Shown: positions 42,405 to 50,402, numbered from the stretch's first letter. The stretch: 64,000 bases of DNA from Chloroflexi bacterium UBA4730 (GCA_002404155.1 DHJC01000073.1:1-64000); one strand, 5' to 3'. Numbers and translations are program-made. Notes: generated from the letters alone by a model not told the origin.

Positions 42405-43901
42405 CTACTGCACCAGGAACGCGAAGCGGAAGATCGGCAGCCGATTTCCCGGATGGTCGTCGAGGGCCGTCAGCTGCGGCATCTTGTAGTTCGCGGGCCG
42501 CGTCTCACTTCCCTGGTAGATGCCGGGGTACATGTCGATGAAGTGCCAACCCGGCTCGCCGGCGACGGTGAGCAGGATCTCGATGTCGCCGGCGCTCTGG
42601 AACGCGCAGGAGTAGCCGGCGAAGGCGTTGTCGTACACGAGGTGGTAGATCTGCTCGGTCTCGGTCCACCCGACGCCCTTGAGGTGCACCGACACCTTCG
42701 TCCCCGCGGGACCGCGGTCGACCGAGAGCGGGAACGCGTTCGCGAGGATGTAGAGGTTCGTCTTGGCGACGACGGTGTCGCCGATCTTCGCGGAGAGCAC
42801 GTGGTCGCCGCCGAGGTCGTCGGGGACCTTGAACGCCCAGGTGAATGCGCCGTTGCCGTCGGTGCGCGTCGTGCCGAGCGCCTTGGTGCGCTCCTCGAAG
42901 CCGGTGACGGACCGGTTGCCGACCATTGTGGTCCACCCGATCTCGATGTCGCTGTTCGCGGGGAGGGCCTTCGCGTTCAGCGTCGCGGGCGTGCCGACGA
43001 TGGCGCCGCCTGGCGAGGTCCAGATGCCCTTGTCGACCGGCTTCGCGCCGATGATCGCGAAGCCCTGCTGCTCGACGGGCTCGGGGAGGACGGCCGGGCC
43101 GTCGGTGATGGTGAACGGCAGGTGCGGGAACGGCCGCGATGCGACGACGGGCTGCTGCTGCGGGTTGAGGTACGGAGCGCCGAACTCGCTGTGCCCGAGG
43201 GTGATGTAGTGCGCGCCGGGCCTGCCGGTCGCCGGGATGACGAACTTCGCGTAGCCGTCGGTCGTGATCGAGGAGACCCAACCGGTGTAGGCGTTGTCCC
43301 AGGAGAGCTGAAAGCTGTTCTGGTACGACTGCCAGCCGATGCCCTTCACCTCGACGGTGATCGGCGTGCCGAGCGGGCCGCTCGTCGGGCTGATGGTGGT
43401 GACCATGTCGACGTCGAAGAGGCTCTTGTTCCTGATGATGCTCTGCGCGTCGACGACCATGACGTCGTGCGCGTAGCCGAAGCCGCGCGGCACGCTGAAC
43501 GTCGCCTGGAAGCCGCCGTTCGCGTCGGTGGTCGGGCTCTGCAGCACGTTCTGGATGAGCGACGCACTGCGGCCCAGAAACTTGCTGCGATCGTCCGAAA
43601 GCTTCCATTGGACCTTGCCAGTGGTCCAGACGAGGTCGTACTTCGTCGACGGCTTCATGCCGGTCACCGTCGCCGTGACCTTCGTGTCCCACGGACCGCG
43701 TGCTGGTTCGAGGGCGAACTTGCCGACGACCTCCATCGGCTGGACCGATGCGGTCGGGGCGGTGGATGCGACGGCCGCCGCCGCGCTCGCGGCGGGCTTG
43801 GCCGTCGCAGCACTCTCCAGACTCCGCGTGGGCGGAGCCTGGGTCGTGCTGCAGGCCGCGAGGAAGAGCGCCGCCGCGATCGCGACGGCGACACGCCTCA
43901 T
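42405..43901 (-). CDS. Large lipoprotein of repeated beta-sandwich (IPT/Ig-like) domains
   Basis: A 498-residue lipoprotein (signal MRRVAVAIAAALFLAAC). After an Ala-rich linker it has about four repeats of roughly 100 residues. The clearest pair is SGPLGTPITVEVKGIGW with FQLSWDNAYTGW, and RGPAGTKVSVHLKGVGW with YHLVYDNAFAGY. A weaker copy is RGPWDTKVTATVTGM. No enzymatic motif is visible. It is the last gene of the operon headed by the FeS/NrfD pair and is expected on the outer face of the membrane. Not recognised as a described partner of NrfD complexes. Confidence 0.75.
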   Translation of the reverse strand: MRRVAVAIAAALFLAACSTTQAPPTRSLESAATAKPAASAAAAVASTAPTASVQPMEVVGKFALEPARGPWDTKVTATVTGMKPSTKYDLVWTTGKVQWKLSDDRSKFLGRSASLIQNVLQSPTTDANGGFQATFSVPRGFGYAHDVMVVDAQSIIRNKSLFDVDMVTTISPTSGPLGTPITVEVKGIGWQSYQNSFQLSWDNAYTGWVSSITTDGYAKFVIPATGRPGAHYITLGHSEFGAPYLNPQQQPVVASRPFPHLPFTITDGPAVLPEPVEQQGFAIIGAKPVDKGIWTSPGGAIVGTPATLNAKALPANSDIEIGWTTMVGNRSVTGFEERTKALGTTRTDGNGAFTWAFKVPDDLGGDHVLSAKIGDTVVAKTNLYILANAFPLSVDRGPAGTKVSVHLKGVGWTETEQIYHLVYDNAFAGYSCAFQSAGDIEILLTVAGEPGWHFIDMYPGIYQGSETRPANYKMPQLTALDDHPGNRLPIFRFAFLVQ

Positions 43902-43906
43902 GTCAT

Positions 43907-44461
43907 TTACCTCTTTCCGAGCGGCACGACGGTGAGAAGGGCCGCGGCGACCTTGAACTGATCCCAGGTGCCAACGGCACCATCGAGCGTCGTTACCTTG
44001 ATCTGGTAGGTGAATGCGCCCGTTGGGTAGTCCTTTGGCAGGCTGAAGCCAGAGGTCCAGAAGAAGTCCGTGGGCACTGCGTTCGCACCGCCCGGGTGAC
44101 CGCCGTACTTGAAGGCCTGGGTCTTTCCGTCCGGGAGCGTCAGGTCAAACGACTTGATGGCCTTGTCGTCCAGGGCCTTGCCCGAGAGCGGATCGAGCGC
44201 CTTGAAGCGCCACACGATGCGCGAGCCCTGCGGGAACCGGCTCTGCTGGACGCAGGAGAGGAACGTCTTCTCCTCGTCGGTGAGCGCTTCGGGACTGCGG
44301 ACCGTGTCGCCCTGCAGGATGAGGAACGATGCGACCTGCGGCTTCGCCGTGGTGGCCGCGGTCGCGGCGGTCGATTCGCCGGTGCCGCCTCCACACGAGG
44401 CAAGCGTGCCGACGACGAACGCGAAGGACGCGGTGGTCGCGAGGATGCGGCGCAAGATCAT
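43907..44461 (-). CDS. Small lipoprotein of the NrfD operon
   Basis: A 184-residue lipoprotein with signal ATTASFAFVVGTLASCGGG (lipobox LASC). The mature domain has VRSPEALTDEEKTFLSC and ends in LPKDYPTGAFTYQIKVTTLDG, which looks like an extracellular beta-domain. A single Cys occurs in the mature part (CVQQSRFPQGSRI). No family recognised. It overlaps the upstream anchor gene by four bases and lies 5 bp before the large lipoprotein gene. Confidence 0.7.
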   Translation of the reverse strand: MILRRILATTASFAFVVGTLASCGGGTGESTAATAATTAKPQVASFLILQGDTVRSPEALTDEEKTFLSCVQQSRFPQGSRIVWRFKALDPLSGKALDDKAIKSFDLTLPDGKTQAFKYGGHPGGANAVPTDFFWTSGFSLPKDYPTGAFTYQIKVTTLDGAVGTWDQFKVAAALLTVVPLGKR

Positions 44462-45117
44462 GCGGTGTCTCCCTTTCGGCGTGATTCATTCGCGCGGGCG
44501 ACCACGCCACGCGCGGTACCGAACAACGAAAGCGCGATGAGGCCCCAGACCGCGAGCACCACGACCCCGGCCGCGTACGGGACGTACGCACTGAAGGTCG
44601 CGAGCGCGGGCCGGTCGACGGTGTACGCGGGCGCGGCGACGGTGGCCTCGAGCGTCGTGACGCCGAGTGACGGTGTGAGCGTGCCCTGTCCCGCGAAGCG
44701 CGCGACGATCTGGTGCGCGCCCGTCATGGCGGGGAGGTACGAGATCGCGGTGAGACCCTGTCCGTCGGTCACCGCGCTGCCGATGAGCTCCTCCCGCTGG
44801 CCGAACAGGTCGACGATGTCGTAGAAGCGGATCGTCGCGTCGTTCACCGGCATTCCGGCGGGGCTGATGACCGTCACGCTCAGCGTGTATCCGAGCTCCA
44901 GCTTCGCGGCGGGCGCCGTCGAGAGTGTCACCCGCGATCCGTCGGCCGGCGGGACGATCGGCTGTGGGGCGGCGACCGTCGGCGCGCCGCTGTGCGCATG
45001 CGCGTCGTCGCTCGCCGCCGGAGCGCCCGCCACGAGCGGGAGCCGACCGCTGGCGAAGGCGATCACCGCGAGCGTCGCGACGAGGGCCGAGCCCAATAGC
45101 AGAGCTTTCCTGATCAC
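44458..45117 (-). CDS. Two-helix exported protein of the NrfD operon
   Basis: A 219-residue protein with an N-terminal signal or anchor helix (ALLLGSALVATLAVIAFASG). A beta-rich domain of about 130 residues follows (LGYTLSVTVISPAGMPVNDATIRFYDIVD), then a C-terminal helix (VPYAAGVVVLAVWGLIALSLF) and a basic tail. The domain has an Ig/FixH-like flavour. GTG 45117 overlaps the NrfD stop (GTGA) and its own stop overlaps the next lipoprotein start. It probably holds an accessory domain on the outer face of the NrfD complex. Confidence 0.72.
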   Translation of the reverse strand: MIRKALLLGSALVATLAVIAFASGRLPLVAGAPAASDDAHAHSGAPTVAAPQPIVPPADGSRVTLSTAPAAKLELGYTLSVTVISPAGMPVNDATIRFYDIVDLFGQREELIGSAVTDGQGLTAISYLPAMTGAHQIVARFAGQGTLTPSLGVTTLEATVAAPAYTVDRPALATFSAYVPYAAGVVVLAVWGLIALSLFGTARGVVARANESRRKGDTA

Positions 45118-46448
45118 TTCCCACCGCCCTCGGCGAACGTCGGCACGAGCACGATGGCGCGCGGCTCGGGCGTGCCTTCCACCTCTTCCATCTCGTGGAC
45201 CGACATCACCGGGAAGAAGCGGAAGAAGATGATGAGGATGAGCGGGATCGCGGCGGCGGAGCCGATCGTGATCGTGACCTCGACCCACGTGGGCGAGTAC
45301 CGGCCCCAGTCCCACGGCATGATCGGCTCGGCCATGCCGGGCACCACGATGAGGAACCGCTTCAGCCACATCCCGGCGATGACGAGCGTCGAGGCGCCGA
45401 CCGCGCGCGCGATCGTGAACCGACCGGGAAACGCGGCGAGTGCGAGCGGGACGATGAGGCCGAGGATGGTGAAGGACCAGAAGGCCGGCGCGTAGCTGCC
45501 GACGAAGATCGCCTCGAGTACCGGCGTGACGCTCTCCTCGGCGAGGTATCCCTCCGTGAGGTACTCGCTGACCATGAAGTACAGGTAGCCGACGCCCAGG
45601 GCGATCATCAGATAGGAGAGGTACCGAAAGTGCCTCGCGGTGATGAACTCCTGGAGGCCGTAGACCTTGCGGAACGCGGCCACGACGAGGATGACCGCCG
45701 CGACGCCCGAGAGCATCGCGGCCAGGACGAACAGCGGAGCGAAGATCGTGCTGTGCCACCCGCCGCGCGCCGTCACCGCGAAGAGCCACGCGAGGACCGA
45801 GTGGACCGAGACCGCGAGCGGGATGATCAGCACGGCCATGATCCCGATGCCCCGGTGGAGCGAGGCCCGTTGGCCCGGCGTGCCCTTCCACCCGAGCGCG
45901 AGGACGCCGTAGATGCGCTGCAGCCTGCTCATGCGGAGCGAGTCGCGCGTGGTCGCGAGATCCGGGATGAGCGGCAGGTAGAGGAAGACGAGGCTCGCGA
46001 TCATGTACGTGCTGATCGCGACGACGTCCCACACGACCGGTGATCCGACCTGGCCGTACCGGAGGATGTACAGGAAGCGGTCCGGACGGCCCATGTCGAT
46101 GATCGGGTACACCGCGCCGACGAGGAGCGCCGCGACCGCCGTCGTTTCCGCCAGTCGCGTGAGCGGTGCGCGCCACTTCGCGTTCGTGAGACGGAGGATC
46201 GCGCTCGTCATCGCGCCGCCGTAGCTCATGCCGATGAAGAAGACGCAGTTGATGATGTAAAAGCCCCAGGAGACCTGCTGGTTAAGGCCGGTGACCCAGA
46301 GGCCGCGCTGGATCTGGTAGATCCAGGCGTAGATGCCGGCTGCGACGAGCGCGGACAGGACGGAGACCGCGATCCAGAAGTTGCGATCGCCGCGGCCGAT
46401 GGGCCACGTCGCGCGCTCGATGTAACGGTCGTGCGTCCGGCGGTCCAT
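45114..46448 (-). CDS. NrfD/PsrC-family membrane quinol-interacting subunit
   Basis: A 444-residue protein with nine to ten helices. The family motif GGAMTSAILRLTNAKWRAPLTRLAE and the following helix with YPIIDMGRPDRFLYI match NrfD/PsrC/ActC proteins, which exchange electrons with the quinone pool and an FeS subunit. The N-terminus is short and cytosolic. It lies immediately after the FeS gene and is followed by three exported proteins. No molybdopterin catalytic subunit is encoded next to it, which is unusual. Confidence 0.9.
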   Translation of the reverse strand: MDRRTHDRYIERATWPIGRGDRNFWIAVSVLSALVAAGIYAWIYQIQRGLWVTGLNQQVSWGFYIINCVFFIGMSYGGAMTSAILRLTNAKWRAPLTRLAETTAVAALLVGAVYPIIDMGRPDRFLYILRYGQVGSPVVWDVVAISTYMIASLVFLYLPLIPDLATTRDSLRMSRLQRIYGVLALGWKGTPGQRASLHRGIGIMAVLIIPLAVSVHSVLAWLFAVTARGGWHSTIFAPLFVLAAMLSGVAAVILVVAAFRKVYGLQEFITARHFRYLSYLMIALGVGYLYFMVSEYLTEGYLAEESVTPVLEAIFVGSYAPAFWSFTILGLIVPLALAAFPGRFTIARAVGASTLVIAGMWLKRFLIVVPGMAEPIMPWDWGRYSPTWVEVTITIGSAAAIPLILIIFFRFFPVMSVHEMEEVEGTPEPRAIVLVPTFAEGGGK

Positions 46449-47228
46449 CTAGAAGTCCAAGAGCTGACCGTGGCCGGCGATGTAGTAGACGCGCGGGCCG
46501 GTGCCGAGCTCTTCCTTGTAGCGGAACGCGTCATTCTCCTTAAGGAACGTCGAGAGGCGTACGGTCCGGTCACCGTTCGTGGCGACGTCCTCGACGAGGT
46601 CGCCGATGTAGATCGCCTTCATGGGGCAGCCCTCAACGCACGCGGGGAGCTGCCCCTCCGCGGTGCGGTGGACGCAGAACATGCATTTGCCGACGGTGCC
46701 CTTCTGCTGCGGCACCGGGAACTCCGGGGTCGCGTGTCCGAAGGGGTTGTCGTACTTCGGCGGGTCGACGTAGTTGAAGTAGCGGGCGCCGTACGGGCAC
46801 GCCGCCATGCACATGCGGCAGCCGATGCAGCGGTCCTGATCGACGAGGACGACGCCGTCGGCTACACGGTAGGTCGCGGCGACCGGGCACACGCGGAGGC
46901 ACGGGGCGTTCTCGCACTGGAAGCAAGGACGCGGCATGAAGTACTCGCCGCCGTGCTTGTCCTTGACCTGGAAGACCTTGATCCACTCGAAGTTCTGCGG
47001 GAGGTGGTGCGTCTCCTGGCAGGCCTCCGTGCACTTCTTGCAGCCGTCGCAATTCCGAAGGTCGATGACCATCGCCCACTGACGCGGCTTGGCGTCGGGT
47101 GCGTGTTCCGACTCGGCCGCCGCCTCGAACGTGATCGGGGACATCCCGGCCGCGACGGCCACAGCGGCGCTGGCGCCCAGACCGCCGAGACCAACCAGGA
47201 GCTGCCTGCGGGAGACCGGGCCCGCCAT
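46449..47228 (-). CDS. Tat-exported four-cluster ferredoxin-like subunit (NrfC/DsrO type)
   Basis: A 259-residue FeS subunit. The twin-arginine signal is SRRQLLVGLGGLGASAAVA. Four cysteine groups for four 4Fe-4S clusters are visible: CDGCKKCTEAC, CFQCENAPCLRVCP, CIGCRMCMAACP and CMFCVHRTAEGQLPACVEGCP (in blocks). The ATG at 47228 has a GGAGAGG Shine-Dalgarno. It would pass electrons between NrfD and a partner on the outside. It is the first gene of a five-gene operon preceded by a near-perfect regulator box. Confidence 0.92.
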   Translation of the reverse strand: MAGPVSRRQLLVGLGGLGASAAVAVAAGMSPITFEAAAESEHAPDAKPRQWAMVIDLRNCDGCKKCTEACQETHHLPQNFEWIKVFQVKDKHGGEYFMPRPCFQCENAPCLRVCPVAATYRVADGVVLVDQDRCIGCRMCMAACPYGARYFNYVDPPKYDNPFGHATPEFPVPQQKGTVGKCMFCVHRTAEGQLPACVEGCPMKAIYIGDLVEDVATNGDRTVRLSTFLKENDAFRYKEELGTGPRVYYIAGHGQLLDF

Positions 47229-47305
47229 TTGTCCTCTCCTCATGCCGCGGTCTGACCAGTCAGCCGGGTTGGCTCCAAGATGGCGGGGGCGCCGGGCGCG
47301 AATAA

Positions 47306-47341
47306 GGGCCGTTCGGCCCATACGACCGGGTCTAGGGGGCC
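47306..47341 (-). promoter_or_regulatory. Paired regulator boxes upstream of the FeS/NrfD operon
   Basis: GGGCC-GTTC-GGCCC (47306-47319) is a perfect inverted repeat of the island's box type. The partner GGGTC-TAGG-GGGCC (47328-47341) is degenerate and starts exactly 22 bp away. The near box ends 78 bp before the FeS start. Confidence 0.6.
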
Positions 47342-47412
47342 CCTTTTCCCGGGCCCAAGCTCGGCCACGAAAAACGCGGCTCCGGGGTTGCGATCGATGC
47401 CGCGCCAGGCAT

Positions 47413-47448
47413 GGGCCGGATGACCTCGCAAGACCGGTCCGATGGCCC
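47413..47448 (+). promoter_or_regulatory. Paired regulator boxes upstream of the FakA-C-like gene
   Basis: GGGCC-GGAT-GACCT (47413-47426) and CGGTC-CGAT-GGCCC (47435-47448) start 22 bp apart. The nearer ends 38 bp before the ATG at 47487. This argues for the short version of that gene, since a longer start at 47442 would lie inside the box. Confidence 0.5.
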
Positions 47449-47486
47449 TTGTCATCTCGATCGCACGCCAACAACATCGCGACCGC

Positions 47487-47729
47487 ATGAGGAGCTACGT
47501 GCTCGAGTTCGTGGTTACGCATCCAGTTGCGACCGCCAGCGCGCTTCGTCAACAGCTGCGCAAGAGCCTTCCGTGGGCGCACGAGCTGCTCGTGGTCGGC
47601 GACGAGGACGTACTCAAGGTGCATGTGCGAACGGGGCGTCCCGATCTCGCACTCGGGATCGGCCTGGAGTGCGGCGTGGTCGACGACATCGTGCTCAAGG
47701 CCGAGGCGAGTTCGGTGCTCGTCGCCTAA
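47487..47729 (+). CDS. Stand-alone C-terminal domain of FakA/DAK2-like proteins
   Basis: An 80-residue protein whose whole length matches the end of fatty-acid kinase FakA/YloV: SYVLEFVV, then LPWAHELLVVGDEDVLKVHV, then RPDLALGIGLECGVVDDIVL. In FakA this domain follows the DhaL/kinase part and is thought to help bind the acyl-carrier protein FakB; here neither is present. The start 47487 agrees with the boxes upstream. A longer GTG/ATG version from 47442 exists. The gene is divergent from the FeS operon and convergent with the DosR-like regulator. Confidence 0.65.
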   Translation: MRSYVLEFVVTHPVATASALRQQLRKSLPWAHELLVVGDEDVLKVHVRTGRPDLALGIGLECGVVDDIVLKAEASSVLVA

Positions 47730-47787
47730 GCCTCGCGACGCCGGCGTTCTTCCCTATCGGGGCCCGTTCAGCCGACCTATGGCGGCG

Positions 47788-48432
47788 CTAGAGGCGCGGC
47801 TTGTGCTTCGCCATGTACGCCGCGGCCTCGGCGCGGCGTGAGAGGCCGAGCTTGTCGAGGATCCGGCTGACGTAGTTCTTCACCGTCTTCTCCGACAGGA
47901 AGAGTGCGTCGCCGATCTCGCGGTTCGTCTTTCCTTCGGCCAGGCCCGAAAGCACCTTGCGCTCCTGCTCGGTGAGCGAAGCGAGTGCAGGATCTTCAGC
48001 CCGGCTCTCTCGCAGTCGCTCCAGCACCTTGCCCGTGACATCGGGATCGAGCAACGAGCGACCGGCGGCGACGGCGGTGATCGCGTCGACGACGGCCTGA
48101 CCGCGGGTCTGCTTCAACAGATACCCGGAGGCGCCGGCGATGATCGAGGCGAACAGCGCCTCGTCGTCGGCGTACGAAGTGAGCATGATCACCTTCGTCT
48201 CGGGTCGCGCCTCGCGGATCGCGCGGCATGCCTCGACTCCGGAGCCATCGGGAAGGCGCACGTCCATGATCACCACATCCGGCTTGGCGCGTGCCGCGGC
48301 CTCGATCGATTCGGCCACGCTGCCGGCCTCCCCGACCACGCTCATCCCCGCCTGGCGGCTGATTAAGCCGCGAAGTCCCTCCCGTACCACCTCGTGGTCA
48401 TCGCAGATCAGCACCCGTGTCGTCGTCGTCAT
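47788..48432 (-). CDS. NarL/LuxR-family response regulator, DosR (DevR)-like
   Basis: A 214-residue regulator closely resembling mycobacterial DosR along its length. The receiver has Asp11/Asp12, phospho-acceptor Asp57 (VVIMDVRLPDG), Thr85 (LTSYADDEAL) and Lys107 in GASGYLLK. The linker AAGRSLLDPDVTGKVLERLR and the HTH segment TNREIGDALFLSEKTVKNYVSRIL (in blocks) match DosR especially well. It overlaps the kinase gene by four bases. I propose it binds the paired boxes described here. Exact specificity is not proven by sequence. Confidence 0.88.
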   Translation of the reverse strand: MTTTTRVLICDDHEVVREGLRGLISRQAGMSVVGEAGSVAESIEAAARAKPDVVIMDVRLPDGSGVEACRAIREARPETKVIMLTSYADDEALFASIIAGASGYLLKQTRGQAVVDAITAVAAGRSLLDPDVTGKVLERLRESRAEDPALASLTEQERKVLSGLAEGKTNREIGDALFLSEKTVKNYVSRILDKLGLSRRAEAAAYMAKHKPRL

Positions 48433-49799
48433 GCCGCGGCTCCCTTCGATATAGGCATCCGCATCACCAGGCGGGTCCCGGCGCCCGGGCGCGACTCAAG
48501 CTCCAAGCGTGCACCCGCATTGAACGCGCGCTGGCGGATGTTCCGCAGACCAAGGCCCCCGACCGCACGCTCGGTCTGGAATCCGACGCCGTCGTCCTGG
48601 ATCTCGAGCACGACCGCACCGTCCTCGTGGCGCAGAGCGAGCACGACGTGCCGTGCCCGCGCGTGACGCGAGACGTTGCCGAGGGCATCGGCAGCAACGT
48701 AGAACACGGCCTCGCGTGCGGCGCGATCCAAGCGCGCCTCTGCCTCCGGATCGATGCGCACGTCCACGTCCAGCAGCGCGTTGGTCGCGATGTGCTGCGC
48801 CAGGGTCGGGAGCGACTCGCGTAGCGGGCGGTCAGATCCTCCGATCGGGCGGAGGCCGAGCACGTAGCCGCGCAGATCGGCGATGGCGGCATTGAGTCGG
48901 TCGACCGCACGTTCGAGCTGCGCGCGGGCCTCACTGGGTGCGCGTTCGACCTCTTCGGAAGCGCCCTCGATGAGCAGGCCCAGAGCGTAGAGCGACTGGA
49001 TCGCGCCGTCGTGCAGATCCATCCCGATGCGATGCCGCTCCTCGAGCACGGACATCTTGCTGGTCTGGGCGTAGAGACGCGCGTTCTCGATCGCGATCGC
49101 GGCTTGCGCGGCCAACGCGAGCAACGCCTCCTCGTCCTCGACCGTGAACTCGTTGCCGCCCAGTTTCTCGGTCAGGTAGAGATTGCCCACCGACTCACCC
49201 CGCCAGCGGATCGGCACACCCAGGAAGCTCTTCATCGGTGGATGGTTGGGCGGAAAGCCGACGGAGGCCGGATGCGCGCGGAGGTCACGTAGCCGGATCG
49301 GGCGACCCTCGCGGGGCAGGAGCCCGAGGATACCTTTGCCCACTGGCGGCGGGCCGATCCGTTCGTGTGCTTCGTCGCTGATCCCTGACGTGTAGAAGTG
49401 CGTGATGCGCCCCTGCTCATCGAACGTGCCCAGCGCCGCGTACTTGGCATCGCCGACGATGCGCGCAAGCTCGGCGATCTTGTGCAGCAGGGTCTCGGTC
49501 TCGAGCTCGGCACTGAGCGCGAGTCCAGCTTCGTTCAGCGCCCGGAGCCGACGCGACTGCGCGATCTCGCGCAGGTGCAGATCACCCAAGCGTGCCAGGA
49601 TCGCGATCGCGAAGGTGACGACGCCAGCGGCACCGATCGCCAGAAGTGCGGCGTGGCCCGCTGCCGAGGGCAGTGACGGCTCCAGTACCCAATAGTCGAG
49701 CCCGACGAGCGCAGCGAGCAGCAGCACGGGAAGCACGAGCGCCGCAGCGATGAGGCGAGCGGGATAGACACGCCGACCGGCCAGGACGCCGAGGTTCAC
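48429..49799 (-). CDS. GAF-domain sensor histidine kinase, DosS (DevS)-like
   Basis: A 456-residue membrane-linked kinase. Two helices span about 15-35 and 48-70. A GAF domain (about 98-240) has AHPASVGFPPNHPPMKSFLG and GNLYLTEK, strikingly like the heme-binding first GAF domain of mycobacterial DosS/DosT, with candidate His176 and His186. The HisKA_3 segment RIGMDLHDGAIQSLYALGL carries phospho-acceptor His263. The HATPase domain ends in GLGLRNIRQRA and GTRLVMRMP. Only one GAF is present (DosS has two) and the membrane helices are extra. O2, NO or redox sensing is inferred. Confidence 0.88.
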   Translation of the reverse strand: MNLGVLAGRRVYPARLIAAALVLPVLLLAALVGLDYWVLEPSLPSAAGHAALLAIGAAGVVTFAIAILARLGDLHLREIAQSRRLRALNEAGLALSAELETETLLHKIAELARIVGDAKYAALGTFDEQGRITHFYTSGISDEAHERIGPPPVGKGILGLLPREGRPIRLRDLRAHPASVGFPPNHPPMKSFLGVPIRWRGESVGNLYLTEKLGGNEFTVEDEEALLALAAQAAIAIENARLYAQTSKMSVLEERHRIGMDLHDGAIQSLYALGLLIEGASEEVERAPSEARAQLERAVDRLNAAIADLRGYVLGLRPIGGSDRPLRESLPTLAQHIATNALLDVDVRIDPEAEARLDRAAREAVFYVAADALGNVSRHARARHVVLALRHEDGAVVLEIQDDGVGFQTERAVGGLGLRNIRQRAFNAGARLELESRPGAGTRLVMRMPISKGAAA

Positions 49800-49807
49800 A
49801 CCCTCGA

Positions 49808-50179
49808 TTATCGGACTAGCCCGTGGACCCCGGGCCCGACGCAGGCGTCCGCGCCTGCGGACGCGACGGCCGTGATGACGGGCTCGTGGCGCCCCTGGGC
49901 ATCAAGCTGGTCCTTGGCGAAGGCGATCGGGAGCGAGTGGCTCGCGCGGATCAGCATGAGGGTGAGCTCTGGCGTGAGTGTGGATCGGTCATAGATCGCC
50001 AGGTCCGCCTCCGTGTGGAGCGGGCAGTGGGCGCCGTCGAGGAGCACGCAGAGCACCTGGGGCCCGACGCAACGGAGGGTGCGCATACCGAGCGCCTCGA
50101 GGTGGCGCGCCCAGTCGGAACGGACCGCGGAATCCGCACTGACGACCAGTGCTGTTCGCAGACGAGAGGGGCGGATCAC
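49808..50179 (-). CDS. Degenerate receiver-like protein
   Basis: A 123-residue protein that looks like a response-regulator receiver: TALVVSADSAVRSDWARHLEALGMRTLRCV (in blocks), then LAIYDRSTLTPELTLMLI. The acidic triad is not intact, with SADS where DD would be and YDRS at the phospho-site. It may be a ligand-binding pseudo-receiver. It lies 8 bp before the DosS-like kinase and is probably co-transcribed. Its GTG start is in the loop of a 13-bp hairpin that also covers the Shine-Dalgarno. Confidence 0.6.
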   Translation of the reverse strand: MIRPSRLRTALVVSADSAVRSDWARHLEALGMRTLRCVGPQVLCVLLDGAHCPLHTEADLAIYDRSTLTPELTLMLIRASHSLPIAFAKDQLDAQGRHEPVITAVASAGADACVGPGVHGLVR

Positions 50180-50192
50180 TCCGCCCCTCTCG
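50163..50192. promoter_or_regulatory. 13-bp perfect hairpin enclosing the start codon of the receiver-like gene
   Basis: CGAGAGGGGCGGA (50163-50175) pairs exactly with 50180-50192. The four loop bases read GTGA on the minus strand and contain the GTG start of the receiver-like gene. The upstream arm contains its purine-rich ribosome-binding site. Translation of this gene should be blocked unless the stem opens. No U-run follows, so it is not a typical terminator. Confidence 0.75.
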
Positions 50193-50200
50193 GAAAAGGA

Positions 50201-50226
50201 GTGGACGTCACGACGTGGACGTCACG
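50201..50226. repeat. Direct repeat GTGGACGTCACG, two copies
   Basis: Two 12-bp identical copies (50201-50212 and 50215-50226) with a 14-bp period, between the hairpin and the end of the DoxX remnant. Each contains the palindrome GACGTC. Function unknown. Confidence 0.8.
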
Positions 50227-50402
50227 TCAGACTGCCGCGGGCGGCGCGTTGCCGCGGATCCGCGGCGTCTTGTCTTGGTTGACTCGCCACGGGGTGCCGA
50301 GGATCGGCAGCAGGCCGATGAGCGCCGGCGAGTGTCGCTGAAGAGGAACCTCGCGATGGGCGGGTCCGAGATGATGCGCTCTTGGGTGATGATGTTCGCC
50401 AC
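50227..50402 (-). pseudogene. DoxX-like gene with internal deletion
   Basis: GTG 50402 has a good GGGGAGG Shine-Dalgarno and opens with ANIITQERIISDPPIARFLF, the N-terminus of a DoxX/thiosulfate-quinone-oxidoreductase-type membrane protein. After SDTR the frame is lost. In another frame a plausible C-terminus, ALIGLLPILGTPWRVNQDK and then RIRGNAPPAAV, reaches a stop at 50227. All transmembrane helices between are missing. It is the first gene of the receiver-DosS-DosR transcript and follows a paired-box promoter. Confidence 0.65.

Noticed and set aside
42405..47228. Assignment of the FeS-NrfD operon as alternative complex III or a nitrite/polysulfide reductase
   Set aside because: No multiheme cytochrome, ActB-like or molybdopterin subunit is encoded with it, so no specific complex can be named.
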